DNA of 64,000 nucleotides, from NCBI GenBank assembly GCA_902589825.1, contig CACIUL010000001.1:62001-126000 (forward strand), in the 5' to 3' direction. Below the pieces are notes generated by a model that was not told where the DNA came from, did no database searches, and was given only the letters and a program-made list of their open reading frames with translations. Origin of the DNA: an uncultured Verrucomicrobiota bacterium. GTDB lineage: Bacteria > Verrucomicrobiota > Verrucomicrobiia > Verrucomicrobiales > DEV007. Of the stretch, positions 28,810-38,066 are shown piece by piece. The translations under genes were made by a program, and so were the position numbers. Positions within the stretch are counted from its first letter, which is position 1; each line of letters starts with the position of its first letter.

Positions 28810-28893
28810 GAAGAGTTGAGGGCTCTGGGGCTTGGCGTCTCCAATGCCGCTTTTCCCTGTGATGGCCTGGACTCATCCCTGTTAGCTGTTTAA
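28810..28893 (+). pseudogene. Degenerate copy of a SASA gene 3' end
   Basis: EELRALGLGVSNAAFPCDGLDSSLLAV* versus EELKVLELGVSNAAY...FADGLASMK* at the end of 26994..28187; 17-bp identical block GGCGTCTCCAATGCCGC. Confidence 0.55.
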
Positions 28894-31800
28894 ATGATAA
28901 CCTCAATGAAAATGAACACGATCTTTCAGTTGCCACGGTTGATTGTTGTCCTGTTTTTTGCCGGGATCCTTACTCAGGCGACCGCCCAGTATGATGACTG
29001 GAAACACTCAGGCTCGATATATCTCGTCACTACGCCCCACGGAGCGGACCTGCCGGCATCGGCGGTAGAGAAAAACTTCCCGCTTCTAGTTCGGCTAAAC
29101 GAGAACTATTTCGATTTTAGCCAGGCGAAGATGCAGGGCGAGGACATCCGTTTCTCCTCAAATGGCAAGGCACTGGCATACCAGATCGAACATTGGGATG
29201 CAGAGGGAGGCAAGGCCGAGGTCTGGGTGCGGATCCCGATCATCAAGGGCAATGATGAGCAGGCTATCCAGATGCATTGGGGAAACGGCAAGGCTTCCAG
29301 CGAGAGTAACGGCGAGCAAGTGTTCCTGACCACAGAGGGATTTGCCGCGGTCTGGCATTTGGGAGACAACTTGGAAGATGCCACTTCCAATAATTTGGAC
29401 GGTTTCAACAGACCGGACAAGCCAACCGTCAACACCGCCGGCATCATCGGTGACGCCCAGGAGTTCGGCGTAAACAAACTTCTTGTCATCCGACCACCCG
29501 GGGCAAAGCCGGACCGGCGGGTGACCTGTATGCCTTCGGGTAATGCCGACCGGACAATGTCTGCCTGGGTGAATCCCACTAGCTTCGAGGGCCGCAACTG
29601 GGCTCAGGCATCGATCGGTGGATGGGGCGAACCGGAGCGCGGACAAAAGCCGCACATGGGGCTGTCTTATTTCACCATTACCGGAAGAGGGCAGCCCCGC
29701 TTCCATCTCTACGGCTTTGACCCAAGATGCGCCAGTCCCTTGCCCCGTGATGAATGGCGGCATGTCGCCCTTGCTGTATCCCGGGATATGGTTCGCTTTT
29801 ACGTCGATGGCATTTTGAAGGAGACGATCAACAACAACGGCGATGTGGTGACCAAGCTTGGCACCTTGAGGACCCCGGCGTCAACGCCCGTTGATCTGGG
29901 TGATCATGGAAACGGGCGCGGACCTTTCAATGGCGCTCTCGATGAGGTGCGCTTTGAGTCGGTGGCGCGTTCAGTCAACTGGCTGAAGCTCTGTTTCGAG
30001 AACCAGAAGCCGCTGCAGTCACTGGTTGGACCACTGGTTCAGGACGGTGATGAATTCTCGGTCTCGCGCAAAAGCCTGAAGATGAAGGAGGGGGGCTCGA
30101 TCGTCCTGTCAGCAAAAGCGGGAGGAGCCCGGAAGGTCTACTGGGTTTTAAAGGATGGTGACAAGGAGGAGATCCTCGCCGTCGATTGCTACAACTACAC
30201 TTTTGACGCAGGGCGGGTTGCTGAAGACAAAAAGGTCGCCTTGCAGTTCAAGGCGCTCTTCGCATCCGGTGTGAAATCCCTGACGATCCCAATTGCGATC
30301 CAAGAGAGTGTCCCGGATCCTGTGTATACGCTGAACGTTCCCAAAACATGGAATGGCAGGGATGAGTTAGTGATTTCGCCCTCAATCAGCAATCTGGCAG
30401 AAATGACAGCCAAAGGCGCCAGCAAGCTGAACGACGAATGGAAGGTTTCGGGCATGGCCACGATCAGCGAAACCGAAGCGGGGAAGCTGGTATTGAAGCG
30501 GGCACAGAACAGTGGGGACCTGACTGTCGAGCTCGCTCTCGACAATGGTGGCGCCGTCGTCCCGCACTCCGTCCGGATCGCGGTTGAGGAAGCGAAGCAG
30601 GATGTCTGGGTGAAACGCATTCCGTCCTCCGATGAGAAACCGGTGAACCACCAGTTCTTTGCTCGCGACGACAAGGGCAAGGGAACGCTTCACTACAGGG
30701 GAACTCTCAAGGAGTCGGCTGACTCGGTATTCCTCAGGCTTTATGCCGGGGACAAGCTACTCGTTACACAGCACCAGAAGATAGGCGCTGACAAGAAGTA
30801 TGCCTTGTCGGCAAGCTTGGAGGCGGGTCTGGTCGCCTATCGCACGGAGTTTGGTATCAAGCATGGCGGCGTGGAAACGGTTCTGGAAAAGGCAAGTGAT
30901 CTGGTCTGCGGTGATGTCTTTGTCATACAGGGTCAGTCCAATGCCGAAGCCTGGACGGACCAACGCGTCGTCCATCCGTACCGAAGTTCCTGGCTGCGCA
31001 GCTTCGGCACGCCCAGCACGAATAAGGACCGGGCCCGGGACGCGGTCTGGGGCAACGCCTTGTCTTTCAACGGCGGCCCAAACCATCATCATTTCCAGAT
31101 TGGCTATTGGGGCGTCGAGCTGGGCAAGATGCTCATCGAAAAGAACAAGGTTCCCATCTTCATCATCAATGGGGCACAGGGTGGAACACGGATTGACCAG
31201 CACCAGCGCAACGAGGCTGACCCGACGGACGTGACCACCATCTACGGCAGGTTGTTGTGGCGTTTACAGAAAGCGAAACTGACGCACGGGGTTCGTGCCG
31301 TGCTCTGGCATCAGGGAGAAAACGACCAGGGTGAGTCAGGGGCGACCGGCACTTTTGGTTGGGTGAATTATCAGGAATACTTCATACGCATGGCGGCGGC
31401 CTGGAAGCAGGACTACCCGAATATCAAGCACTACTATATCCACCAGATCTGGCCGGGGGCATGCGGCAGCCGGTCAGTGGAGAACGACAGGTTGCGCGAG
31501 CAGCAGCGACAATTACCCGCGCAGTTTTCCAACATGAGTATTATGTCGACCCTCGGCATCCGACCGGGCGGCGGTTGCCACTTCCTGGCGGAAGGCTATG
31601 CGGTGATGGCGAGGCAGTTGTTTCCGCTGGTGAACAAATACAACTACGGTGCCCAAACGAAGGTGTCCGTCACGGCGCCGAATATCCAGAAGGTTTCGTA
31701 TTCCAGTGCCAGGAAAGACGAAATCACACTGGTTTTCGATCAGGACGTGAAATGGGACGATGAAGTTGCCAGGCGTTTTTATCTTGATGACGAACCTGCG

Positions 31801-31986
31801 GATTTTATCTCTGTTGTCGGCACCGGAAGAACGATTACCCTAAAATTGACTGAGCCCTCTACCGCGAAGAACCTTTCCTACGTCAGAGGTGGCAAATGGA
31901 ATCAGGATCAATCCATCATCTGGGGCTCAAACGGCATCGCCGCCCTGACTTTCTGTGAAGTTCCCATACGCCTTCCCAAAAACTGA
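28894..31986 (+). CDS. DUF2341 + LamG/concanavalin-like + SASA esterase fusion
   Basis: 'FPLLVRLNENYFDFSQAKMQGEDIRFSSNGKALAYQIEHWD'; LamG-like 'GRGPFNGALDEVRFESVARS'; 'DVFVIQGQSNAEAW...VLWHQGENDQG'. Confidence 0.87.
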   Translation: MITSMKMNTIFQLPRLIVVLFFAGILTQATAQYDDWKHSGSIYLVTTPHGADLPASAVEKNFPLLVRLNENYFDFSQAKMQGEDIRFSSNGKALAYQIEHWDAEGGKAEVWVRIPIIKGNDEQAIQMHWGNGKASSESNGEQVFLTTEGFAAVWHLGDNLEDATSNNLDGFNRPDKPTVNTAGIIGDAQEFGVNKLLVIRPPGAKPDRRVTCMPSGNADRTMSAWVNPTSFEGRNWAQASIGGWGEPERGQKPHMGLSYFTITGRGQPRFHLYGFDPRCASPLPRDEWRHVALAVSRDMVRFYVDGILKETINNNGDVVTKLGTLRTPASTPVDLGDHGNGRGPFNGALDEVRFESVARSVNWLKLCFENQKPLQSLVGPLVQDGDEFSVSRKSLKMKEGGSIVLSAKAGGARKVYWVLKDGDKEEILAVDCYNYTFDAGRVAEDKKVALQFKALFASGVKSLTIPIAIQESVPDPVYTLNVPKTWNGRDELVISPSISNLAEMTAKGASKLNDEWKVSGMATISETEAGKLVLKRAQNSGDLTVELALDNGGAVVPHSVRIAVEEAKQDVWVKRIPSSDEKPVNHQFFARDDKGKGTLHYRGTLKESADSVFLRLYAGDKLLVTQHQKIGADKKYALSASLEAGLVAYRTEFGIKHGGVETVLEKASDLVCGDVFVIQGQSNAEAWTDQRVVHPYRSSWLRSFGTPSTNKDRARDAVWGNALSFNGGPNHHHFQIGYWGVELGKMLIEKNKVPIFIINGAQGGTRIDQHQRNEADPTDVTTIYGRLLWRLQKAKLTHGVRAVLWHQGENDQGESGATGTFGWVNYQEYFIRMAAAWKQDYPNIKHYYIHQIWPGACGSRSVENDRLREQQRQLPAQFSNMSIMSTLGIRPGGGCHFLAEGYAVMARQLFPLVNKYNYGAQTKVSVTAPNIQKVSYSSARKDEITLVFDQDVKWDDEVARRFYLDDEPADFISVVGTGRTITLKLTEPSTAKNLSYVRGGKWNQDQSIIWGSNGIAALTFCEVPIRLPKN

Positions 31987-32012
31987 AATGAAGAGATGAA
32001 CAATCCAATTTC

Positions 32013-33362
32013 ATGACTTTTTTAAGACCCATCGCCTTTGGCACATTCCTGTTTTTGTCAGCCGTATGCAGTGCGGCCGAAAAGCTCAACGTCGTCCTCA
32101 TCATGGCGGATGACGTTGGATATGAATGTTTCAGCTCCTATGGGAGCAAGGAATTCTCGACGCCCCGTCTGGACGCCCTTGCAGCCAAGGGCATGCGTTT
32201 CGATCACTGCCACTCAACGCCCTTGTGCACGCCCAGTCGTGTGAATCTGATGACCGGGAAGTCGAACGTGTTTAACTACGTGGATTTTGGTGTCTTTCCC
32301 AAGGGGGAACCGACCTTCGCCAACCACTTCAAAGCGCAGGGCTACGAAACGGCCGTGGCGGGCAAATGGCAGTTGTTGACGGCTCAAGGCGGCATCTCGC
32401 CCGCGGAAGCGGGTTTTGACCGACATTGCGTCTGGAATATTCCCGGGACGGAACGCTCTCGATATTGGAAACCCTCGCTAATGCATGACGGCAAGGTCAT
32501 TAACCATGGCGAGGACGACTACGGCTCGACGATCATCGCGGATTACCTGATCGACTTCATCAAGGCAAACAAGGACAAGCCGTTTCTTGCTTACTATCCG
32601 ATGAACCTGCCGCACAATCCTTTTCACCCGACCCCACGGAGCAAGAACCGCAAGAGCAAGAATGGGAAGCAGAACTTCATCGATATGGTGACTTACATGG
32701 ATCACTGCGTCGGACGGATCGAGGACACGTTGGTCGAGCTCGGGCTGCGTGAGAATACCTTGCTGATCTTCACGGCGGACAACGGAACGAACTCCAGCCT
32801 GATCATCGATTTTTTCGGTACGCAGCGCAAGGGCGGTAAGGGCTATACCCACGACCATGGCACCAAGGTGCCGCTGATCGTGAGCCTTCCGGGGAGCATC
32901 AAGGCCGGTCAGGTGAACAAGGATCTGATTTGCTTTTCCGATCTTTTTCCGACCATCGTCGAGGCAGCTAATCTACCGGCCAAGAAAATCAGCCAAGGAG
33001 ACGGTTGGAGTTTCTGGCCCCAATGCCTGGGGAAGGAAGGCAGGAAGCGGGAGTGGATTTACGGCTACTACTTTCCGCGGCCTTACAAGAGTCAGTTCGA
33101 CACGATGTATTCCCACTGGGAGGTGGCCTGGGCACGCAACAAGCGCTACAAGCTCTATCGGGACGGTCGCTTCTTCGATGTGATCAATGACGTCCGCGAA
33201 GAGAAGGCTTTGGGAGAAAAGGCAGAATTAAGTGCTACGCGCAAGGACCTGCAGGCGGCGCTGGACGAATATCCAAAGAAGGGCAGAAAAATCGACTATG
33301 AGCGCGTGAACGGCGTACGCAAGGCTGCCGCAACAAAGAAGAAAAAACATAAGAAGAAATAA
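32013..33362 (+). CDS. Sulfatase
   Basis: 'LNVVLIMADDVGYECFSSYG'; 'CTPSRVNLMTG'; Lys-rich tail KKKKHKKK. Confidence 0.93.
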   Translation: MTFLRPIAFGTFLFLSAVCSAAEKLNVVLIMADDVGYECFSSYGSKEFSTPRLDALAAKGMRFDHCHSTPLCTPSRVNLMTGKSNVFNYVDFGVFPKGEPTFANHFKAQGYETAVAGKWQLLTAQGGISPAEAGFDRHCVWNIPGTERSRYWKPSLMHDGKVINHGEDDYGSTIIADYLIDFIKANKDKPFLAYYPMNLPHNPFHPTPRSKNRKSKNGKQNFIDMVTYMDHCVGRIEDTLVELGLRENTLLIFTADNGTNSSLIIDFFGTQRKGGKGYTHDHGTKVPLIVSLPGSIKAGQVNKDLICFSDLFPTIVEAANLPAKKISQGDGWSFWPQCLGKEGRKREWIYGYYFPRPYKSQFDTMYSHWEVAWARNKRYKLYRDGRFFDVINDVREEKALGEKAELSATRKDLQAALDEYPKKGRKIDYERVNGVRKAAATKKKKHKKK

Positions 33363-33363
33363 T

Positions 33364-34737
33364 ATGAAGCCGTTCATGCCTGTAATTTCCGTATTTCTTT
33401 TCGTCCTGGCCAGACATTGCAGCGGTGCTGATTATTACATCGATTCAGTCGACGGATCAGATAGTAATGATGGTCTCTCAATAGACAGGCCTTGGAAGTC
33501 GCATATGAAAGCGGAGTCCGCATCATTGGCGTCAGGAGATGTTGTTCACTTCAAGAAGGGATCTGCATTCTCTGGCAATATTCGGATCAGTGAATCTGGC
33601 ACAGCGGCCAAGCCGATAAAGATTACTGCTTACGGGGCGGGAGCGCTGCCCAAATTCACCAATCCCACTACCCGCGATGCCAGCGGCAACGCGATCATCC
33701 TTGGCGGCGATTACATCATTGTAGAAAACCTGCATTTTCACGATACGCCGGGTGAGTATGTCTCGGGGATGATCATCATGACGAGACTGGCCGCGCTACG
33801 TATTGAGCGCGGGGCGGATCATTGCATTATCCGGAACAATGAATTTATCAATACCGGACAGGGTATCATGTCGGCTGGCGAGCATACCTTGATCACGAAG
33901 AACTATCTTGATGGCCCCAGTTATGCGCTGTGGCGAACGTCAAAAAGCAGCTGGGGACCGATGGGGATACACTTAAATATCGGAAACCAGGAAGTGTCAT
34001 ACAATACCATCAAGAACTTTGGGACCAAAGACAGCCCATGGGGTTCAGATGGCGGCGCTATCGAAATAGATTGCGGCAGATATCATAAGAAAAACATCTA
34101 CATTCATCATAACTACTCGGAAGGCAATGCTGGGTTCATTGAGTCCAGCTGGGACTATGATTGGCCGCGATATCGACAGGAAATCCATAACTGGAGAGTG
34201 TCCTTCAATGTGTGCTACGATGGACAGTCATGGCTGTTCATGTTGGCACCATGCACCGGTATCTATTTCGATAACAATACGATAGCCCGATACAATGGAT
34301 TCGGGAGGGCTCAAAATGCCTGCGCCCGTCTTGATGTCCGTGGCGGGCGGCCCGTTGGTAAACCTTCAGGGGCCCATTTCAGGAACAATCTGTTTATCTA
34401 TTCGTCCTCTCCTTATACCGGCAATCGATCTGGTGGCGCCTTGAAAACAGCCAACTGGTATTCCAAATACAAATCTCCCGGCACTAAATATAAGGGTGAC
34501 AGTAACCAGGCGGGAAGCGGCGACCCAGGCCTTGTCGACCTTGAGAAGCAGGATTATCACCTCAAGGCAGATAGCCCATTACGCGGCAAAGCGATCAATC
34601 TCAGCGAATTCTATGAAACCGATTTTGACGGTCGTCCATTACCCAAGACCGGCAACTGGGATATTGGCGCGATTCAATACAACGCGGCCAAGCCGACCAA
34701 AGCATTGCAGCCGGGACGGCGAAGCCCTTCTCCTTGA
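33364..34737 (+). CDS. Right-handed parallel beta-helix protein (pectate-lyase-like fold)
   Basis: 'ADYYIDSVDGSDSNDGLSIDRPWKS', beta-helix repeats such as 'GADHCIIRNNEFINTGQGI'. Confidence 0.8.
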   Translation: MKPFMPVISVFLFVLARHCSGADYYIDSVDGSDSNDGLSIDRPWKSHMKAESASLASGDVVHFKKGSAFSGNIRISESGTAAKPIKITAYGAGALPKFTNPTTRDASGNAIILGGDYIIVENLHFHDTPGEYVSGMIIMTRLAALRIERGADHCIIRNNEFINTGQGIMSAGEHTLITKNYLDGPSYALWRTSKSSWGPMGIHLNIGNQEVSYNTIKNFGTKDSPWGSDGGAIEIDCGRYHKKNIYIHHNYSEGNAGFIESSWDYDWPRYRQEIHNWRVSFNVCYDGQSWLFMLAPCTGIYFDNNTIARYNGFGRAQNACARLDVRGGRPVGKPSGAHFRNNLFIYSSSPYTGNRSGGALKTANWYSKYKSPGTKYKGDSNQAGSGDPGLVDLEKQDYHLKADSPLRGKAINLSEFYETDFDGRPLPKTGNWDIGAIQYNAAKPTKALQPGRRSPSP

Positions 34738-34845
34738 GCTTGCCTTCCAATGCGGTCATTGAAGCATGAGCAGGGTATTTTTTCCTCTGGCTTCGATGGG
34801 CCCCGACCTCAAGGGTCAACAGGGAAAAATAACACTCTACAGTGT

Positions 34846-34867
34846 CCCATTCACTGCAGTGAATGGG
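34846..34867. repeat. Perfect 22-bp palindrome CCCATTCACTGCAGTGAATGGG
   Basis: Read directly; lies between convergent genes and is preceded by ACACT-ctac-AGTGT. Confidence 0.95.
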
Positions 34868-34873
34868 CGTATA

Positions 34874-36259
34874 CTAATCAACTAACTCAATCACTGCGAA
34901 AATCGCCCGGTGATCGGAAGCCACCGACTCATCCAATACCCGGGTTTCCACCACCTTCCACCGGTCTTTTGGCCGCACCAGGATATAGTCAATCTGGCGC
35001 ACAGGTTCGGTTACTGGCACAGTCGGGATCATTTTCGGATTGGTGCGCACCCATGATTTACTGAATTCCTTTAAGGTGGGGCTGCCGGGCACATCATTAA
35101 AATCCCCGGCCAGAATGGCCGGTACCTTATCTTGACTGCCAATTATCCGGTTGATGAATTTCGCGGAGGCAAGACGTTCTTTGTCTGGTCGCCGGTGATC
35201 CAAGTGTGTTGCCAGGAACAAAAGGCTATCCTTTTCTGAAATCTTGATGATTGATTCCAGTAATCCCCGTTGTTCCCCTGAGTCCATATTCGGCAAGTGA
35301 TGGTTCTTGTGGCGGGTAATGGGAAAGCGGGAGAGGATGGCGTTACCGTAATTGCCACCCTGGAATTCGATATTGGCTCCAAAGGCACTGTTCATCTTTG
35401 TCAGTCGCGCCAATTCAGCCACCTGGTCCACTTTCCGGGTGCGCTTGGTCTTCTGATCCATCTCCTGTAGAGCTACCAGGTCCGGGTTCACTGATAAAAT
35501 GACCCTGGCAATGCGTGGCATATCAAGTTTGCCATCGACTCCTTCAGCATGATGGATGTTATAGCACAAGACCCGCAAACGGACCGGTTCACTCCTCTTA
35601 CCGGAAAAAATGACCTGCCGCTTGGCCCGGTTGATCCCAACCAGCCCTCCGCTTACTGGATCATCGTGGCCAGTCGTCCACAATTGCTCCCCACGCCAAA
35701 TTCCACCCGATAAACTGTGACGACCGAGTTGGCTAATGACCTTCGCGGGATAGGTCCAGCGTGCCACTTCCCGCCATTGCTCATCGTATTTGACCAAGAA
35801 CGTCTTGTGATTATCCGCGCCATACAGTGCAAAGTTGCACCACCAGAAACCGTCCTTGTGCAATACCCATGTCAAGGATCCCCCGGCACTGCCGAGATCC
35901 TTGAAGGTGGTCAATTGCATGGAGTCAGTATCCAGCACCTTGATCTCACTACGCTCAGGCTTAAGGGGATAGTTTGAATGCGCACACAGTAGTTTTCCTT
36001 TCCAGAAGAAGCCGCTATTTAGGTGCTTGGCCGCACCTTTGCTTATTGCTACGCGTTTACCGCTTTTGCGGTCGTACTTGGCAATGCCATCACTGGTGAT
36101 GGCATAAACAAAATGCTGATCGGCTGAAGCTGCCTGATGTGCTTCAGGTGCGGAAAGTTTTTGCTGCACTTGCCATTGTGCCTCAGCTCCAACCGGCATC
36201 CCTTGAGCGAAAAGGAGGAACGCCAGCCAGCGATTCATGTTAATTCTTCGGGACTTCAT
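34874..36259 (-). CDS. Endonuclease/exonuclease/phosphatase-family protein with a propeller-like N-terminal region
   Basis: 'LRVLCYNIHHAEGVDGKLDMPRIARVILSVNPDLVALQEMD...AGDFNDVPGS...DHRAIFAVIEL'; N-terminus has propeller-like repeats. Confidence 0.85.
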   Translation of the reverse strand: MKSRRINMNRWLAFLLFAQGMPVGAEAQWQVQQKLSAPEAHQAASADQHFVYAITSDGIAKYDRKSGKRVAISKGAAKHLNSGFFWKGKLLCAHSNYPLKPERSEIKVLDTDSMQLTTFKDLGSAGGSLTWVLHKDGFWWCNFALYGADNHKTFLVKYDEQWREVARWTYPAKVISQLGRHSLSGGIWRGEQLWTTGHDDPVSGGLVGINRAKRQVIFSGKRSEPVRLRVLCYNIHHAEGVDGKLDMPRIARVILSVNPDLVALQEMDQKTKRTRKVDQVAELARLTKMNSAFGANIEFQGGNYGNAILSRFPITRHKNHHLPNMDSGEQRGLLESIIKISEKDSLLFLATHLDHRRPDKERLASAKFINRIIGSQDKVPAILAGDFNDVPGSPTLKEFSKSWVRTNPKMIPTVPVTEPVRQIDYILVRPKDRWKVVETRVLDESVASDHRAIFAVIELVD

Positions 36260-36452
36260 TCACAGTGTTACAGGCATGGAGGTATCATAGCTATCTTCTG
36301 ATAGATATTGCATGTAAAACAAATGCACGTATAACAAATCATTGCGCCGGAACGACTCCCCGATCTAATTTCAATCCTGAATGACAACTATAACCTTTAA
36401 CTCCGAAGTCAAACGCCCGTCCCGGCAGCGAGTGGCATCAAACGCTTGGTAA

Positions 36453-37904
36453 ATGAATGAAATGCACAGGATGAGACAATGGAGAACTATTTTATATCTC
36501 ATAGGCTTGATCACCACGGTATTGGGATTGTCTATGACTTCGAAAGCCGCACCGAATACGGCCAGAAAACCCAACGTCATCGTGCTATTTGCCGATGATC
36601 TGGGTTATGGAGAACTCAGTTGCCAAGGCAACAAGGAGATCCCGACGCCGCACATCGACTCGATTGCTGCCAATGGCGTGCGCTTCACTGACGGCTACGT
36701 CTCGGCACCGGTCTGCTCACCCTCTCGAGCGGGCCTGATGAGTGGTCGCTATCAAGCACGTTTTGGTTATCACACCAACGTCATGCCGCACACGGCTAAG
36801 GGCTCAAACCTGGGTATTCCGGCTTCAGAAACAACACTTGCCGAGCATCTTCAATCCGCCGGCTACCGCACGGGCTTGATTGGCAAATGGCACTTGGGAT
36901 CGCGTAAGGATTTCAACCCGATCCGAAACGGATTCGACTATTTTTTCGGCTTCGCGCATGAAGGCCGCTACTTCGTACGCCCGCCCTACGACGGTGTAAC
37001 CACTATGCTGCGCAAGCGACCGCTTCCCAAAGGCGGCAAGGGTAACCGCTGGATTTCACCTGACGGCAAGCTTATCTACCATAATCTACTCGGCAACGAA
37101 CCCCGATACAACCTGCACAATCCGATTCTTCGTGGTGATAAGGTGGTAGAGGAGAAACGCTATCTAACCGATGCGTTTACCGATGAGGCGGTGCGGTTTA
37201 TTGAGCGAGAAAAACAGAGCCCGTTCTTCCTTTTCCTTTCCTACAACGCGGTTCACAGCCCGTTGCAGGGAGCAGATGCATACATGAAGAAAATGTCGCA
37301 TATCGACGACGTGCATCGGCGAATCTTTGCTGCCATGCTGGCTAATCTCGATGATAGTGTCGGCACCGTATTGAGAAAGATCCGGGACGTTGGATTAGAA
37401 GAGAATACACTGATCTTTTTCCTGAGTGATAACGGAGGGCCGACCAAGGAACTGACCTCCAGCAACCATCCTCTGGCAGGCGGCAAAGGACGGTTTCTCG
37501 AAGGTGGAATTCGGGTCCCTTTCATGGCGCAGTGGAAGGGGCGAATTCCCCCGGGGCAGGTGTATCGAAACCCGGTGATTTCCCTCGATATCTATGCGAC
37601 TGCCGCGGCACTCGCCGGCAAACCGGTCGGCAAAGAACGGACCGACGGTGTCGACCTTATGCCCTTCTTGAACGGCAAGAACCCGGGTGCGCCGCATGCA
37701 CAGTTGTTCTGGTGCTATCGCCAAGGCGGGGCTCTCCGACAAGGAGACTGGAAGCTGCTCAAAGACCGGAAAGACTGGAAACTTTTCAACCTTGCCACAG
37801 ACATTGAGGAGAATCACAACCTCGCTGCGAAGAATCTCAAGAAATTGGAGGAGATGAAGGTTGAATGGTTAAAGTTGCGGAAAACAATGCCCGGTCACAA
37901 GTGA
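36453..37904 (+). CDS. Sulfatase (arylsulfatase/GALNS-like)
   Basis: 'KPNVIVLFADDLGYGELSCQG'; 'CSPSRAGLMSGRYQARFGYHTN'. Confidence 0.93.
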   Translation: MNEMHRMRQWRTILYLIGLITTVLGLSMTSKAAPNTARKPNVIVLFADDLGYGELSCQGNKEIPTPHIDSIAANGVRFTDGYVSAPVCSPSRAGLMSGRYQARFGYHTNVMPHTAKGSNLGIPASETTLAEHLQSAGYRTGLIGKWHLGSRKDFNPIRNGFDYFFGFAHEGRYFVRPPYDGVTTMLRKRPLPKGGKGNRWISPDGKLIYHNLLGNEPRYNLHNPILRGDKVVEEKRYLTDAFTDEAVRFIEREKQSPFFLFLSYNAVHSPLQGADAYMKKMSHIDDVHRRIFAAMLANLDDSVGTVLRKIRDVGLEENTLIFFLSDNGGPTKELTSSNHPLAGGKGRFLEGGIRVPFMAQWKGRIPPGQVYRNPVISLDIYATAAALAGKPVGKERTDGVDLMPFLNGKNPGAPHAQLFWCYRQGGALRQGDWKLLKDRKDWKLFNLATDIEENHNLAAKNLKKLEEMKVEWLKLRKTMPGHK

Positions 37905-38066
37905 AGACACTTGGGCCAGATGATTCTGGCGACACGGTTGGAAATTGATTGCCACCGGCCTATCGGAAGCAAGATCGCGGGTGTGCTTCCGAGCAAAAAA
38001 CTCCACGATATCGACCCTAACGCGCCGAATAGTGAACTTGGAAGTTATCCGGAAATGACAGGATGC

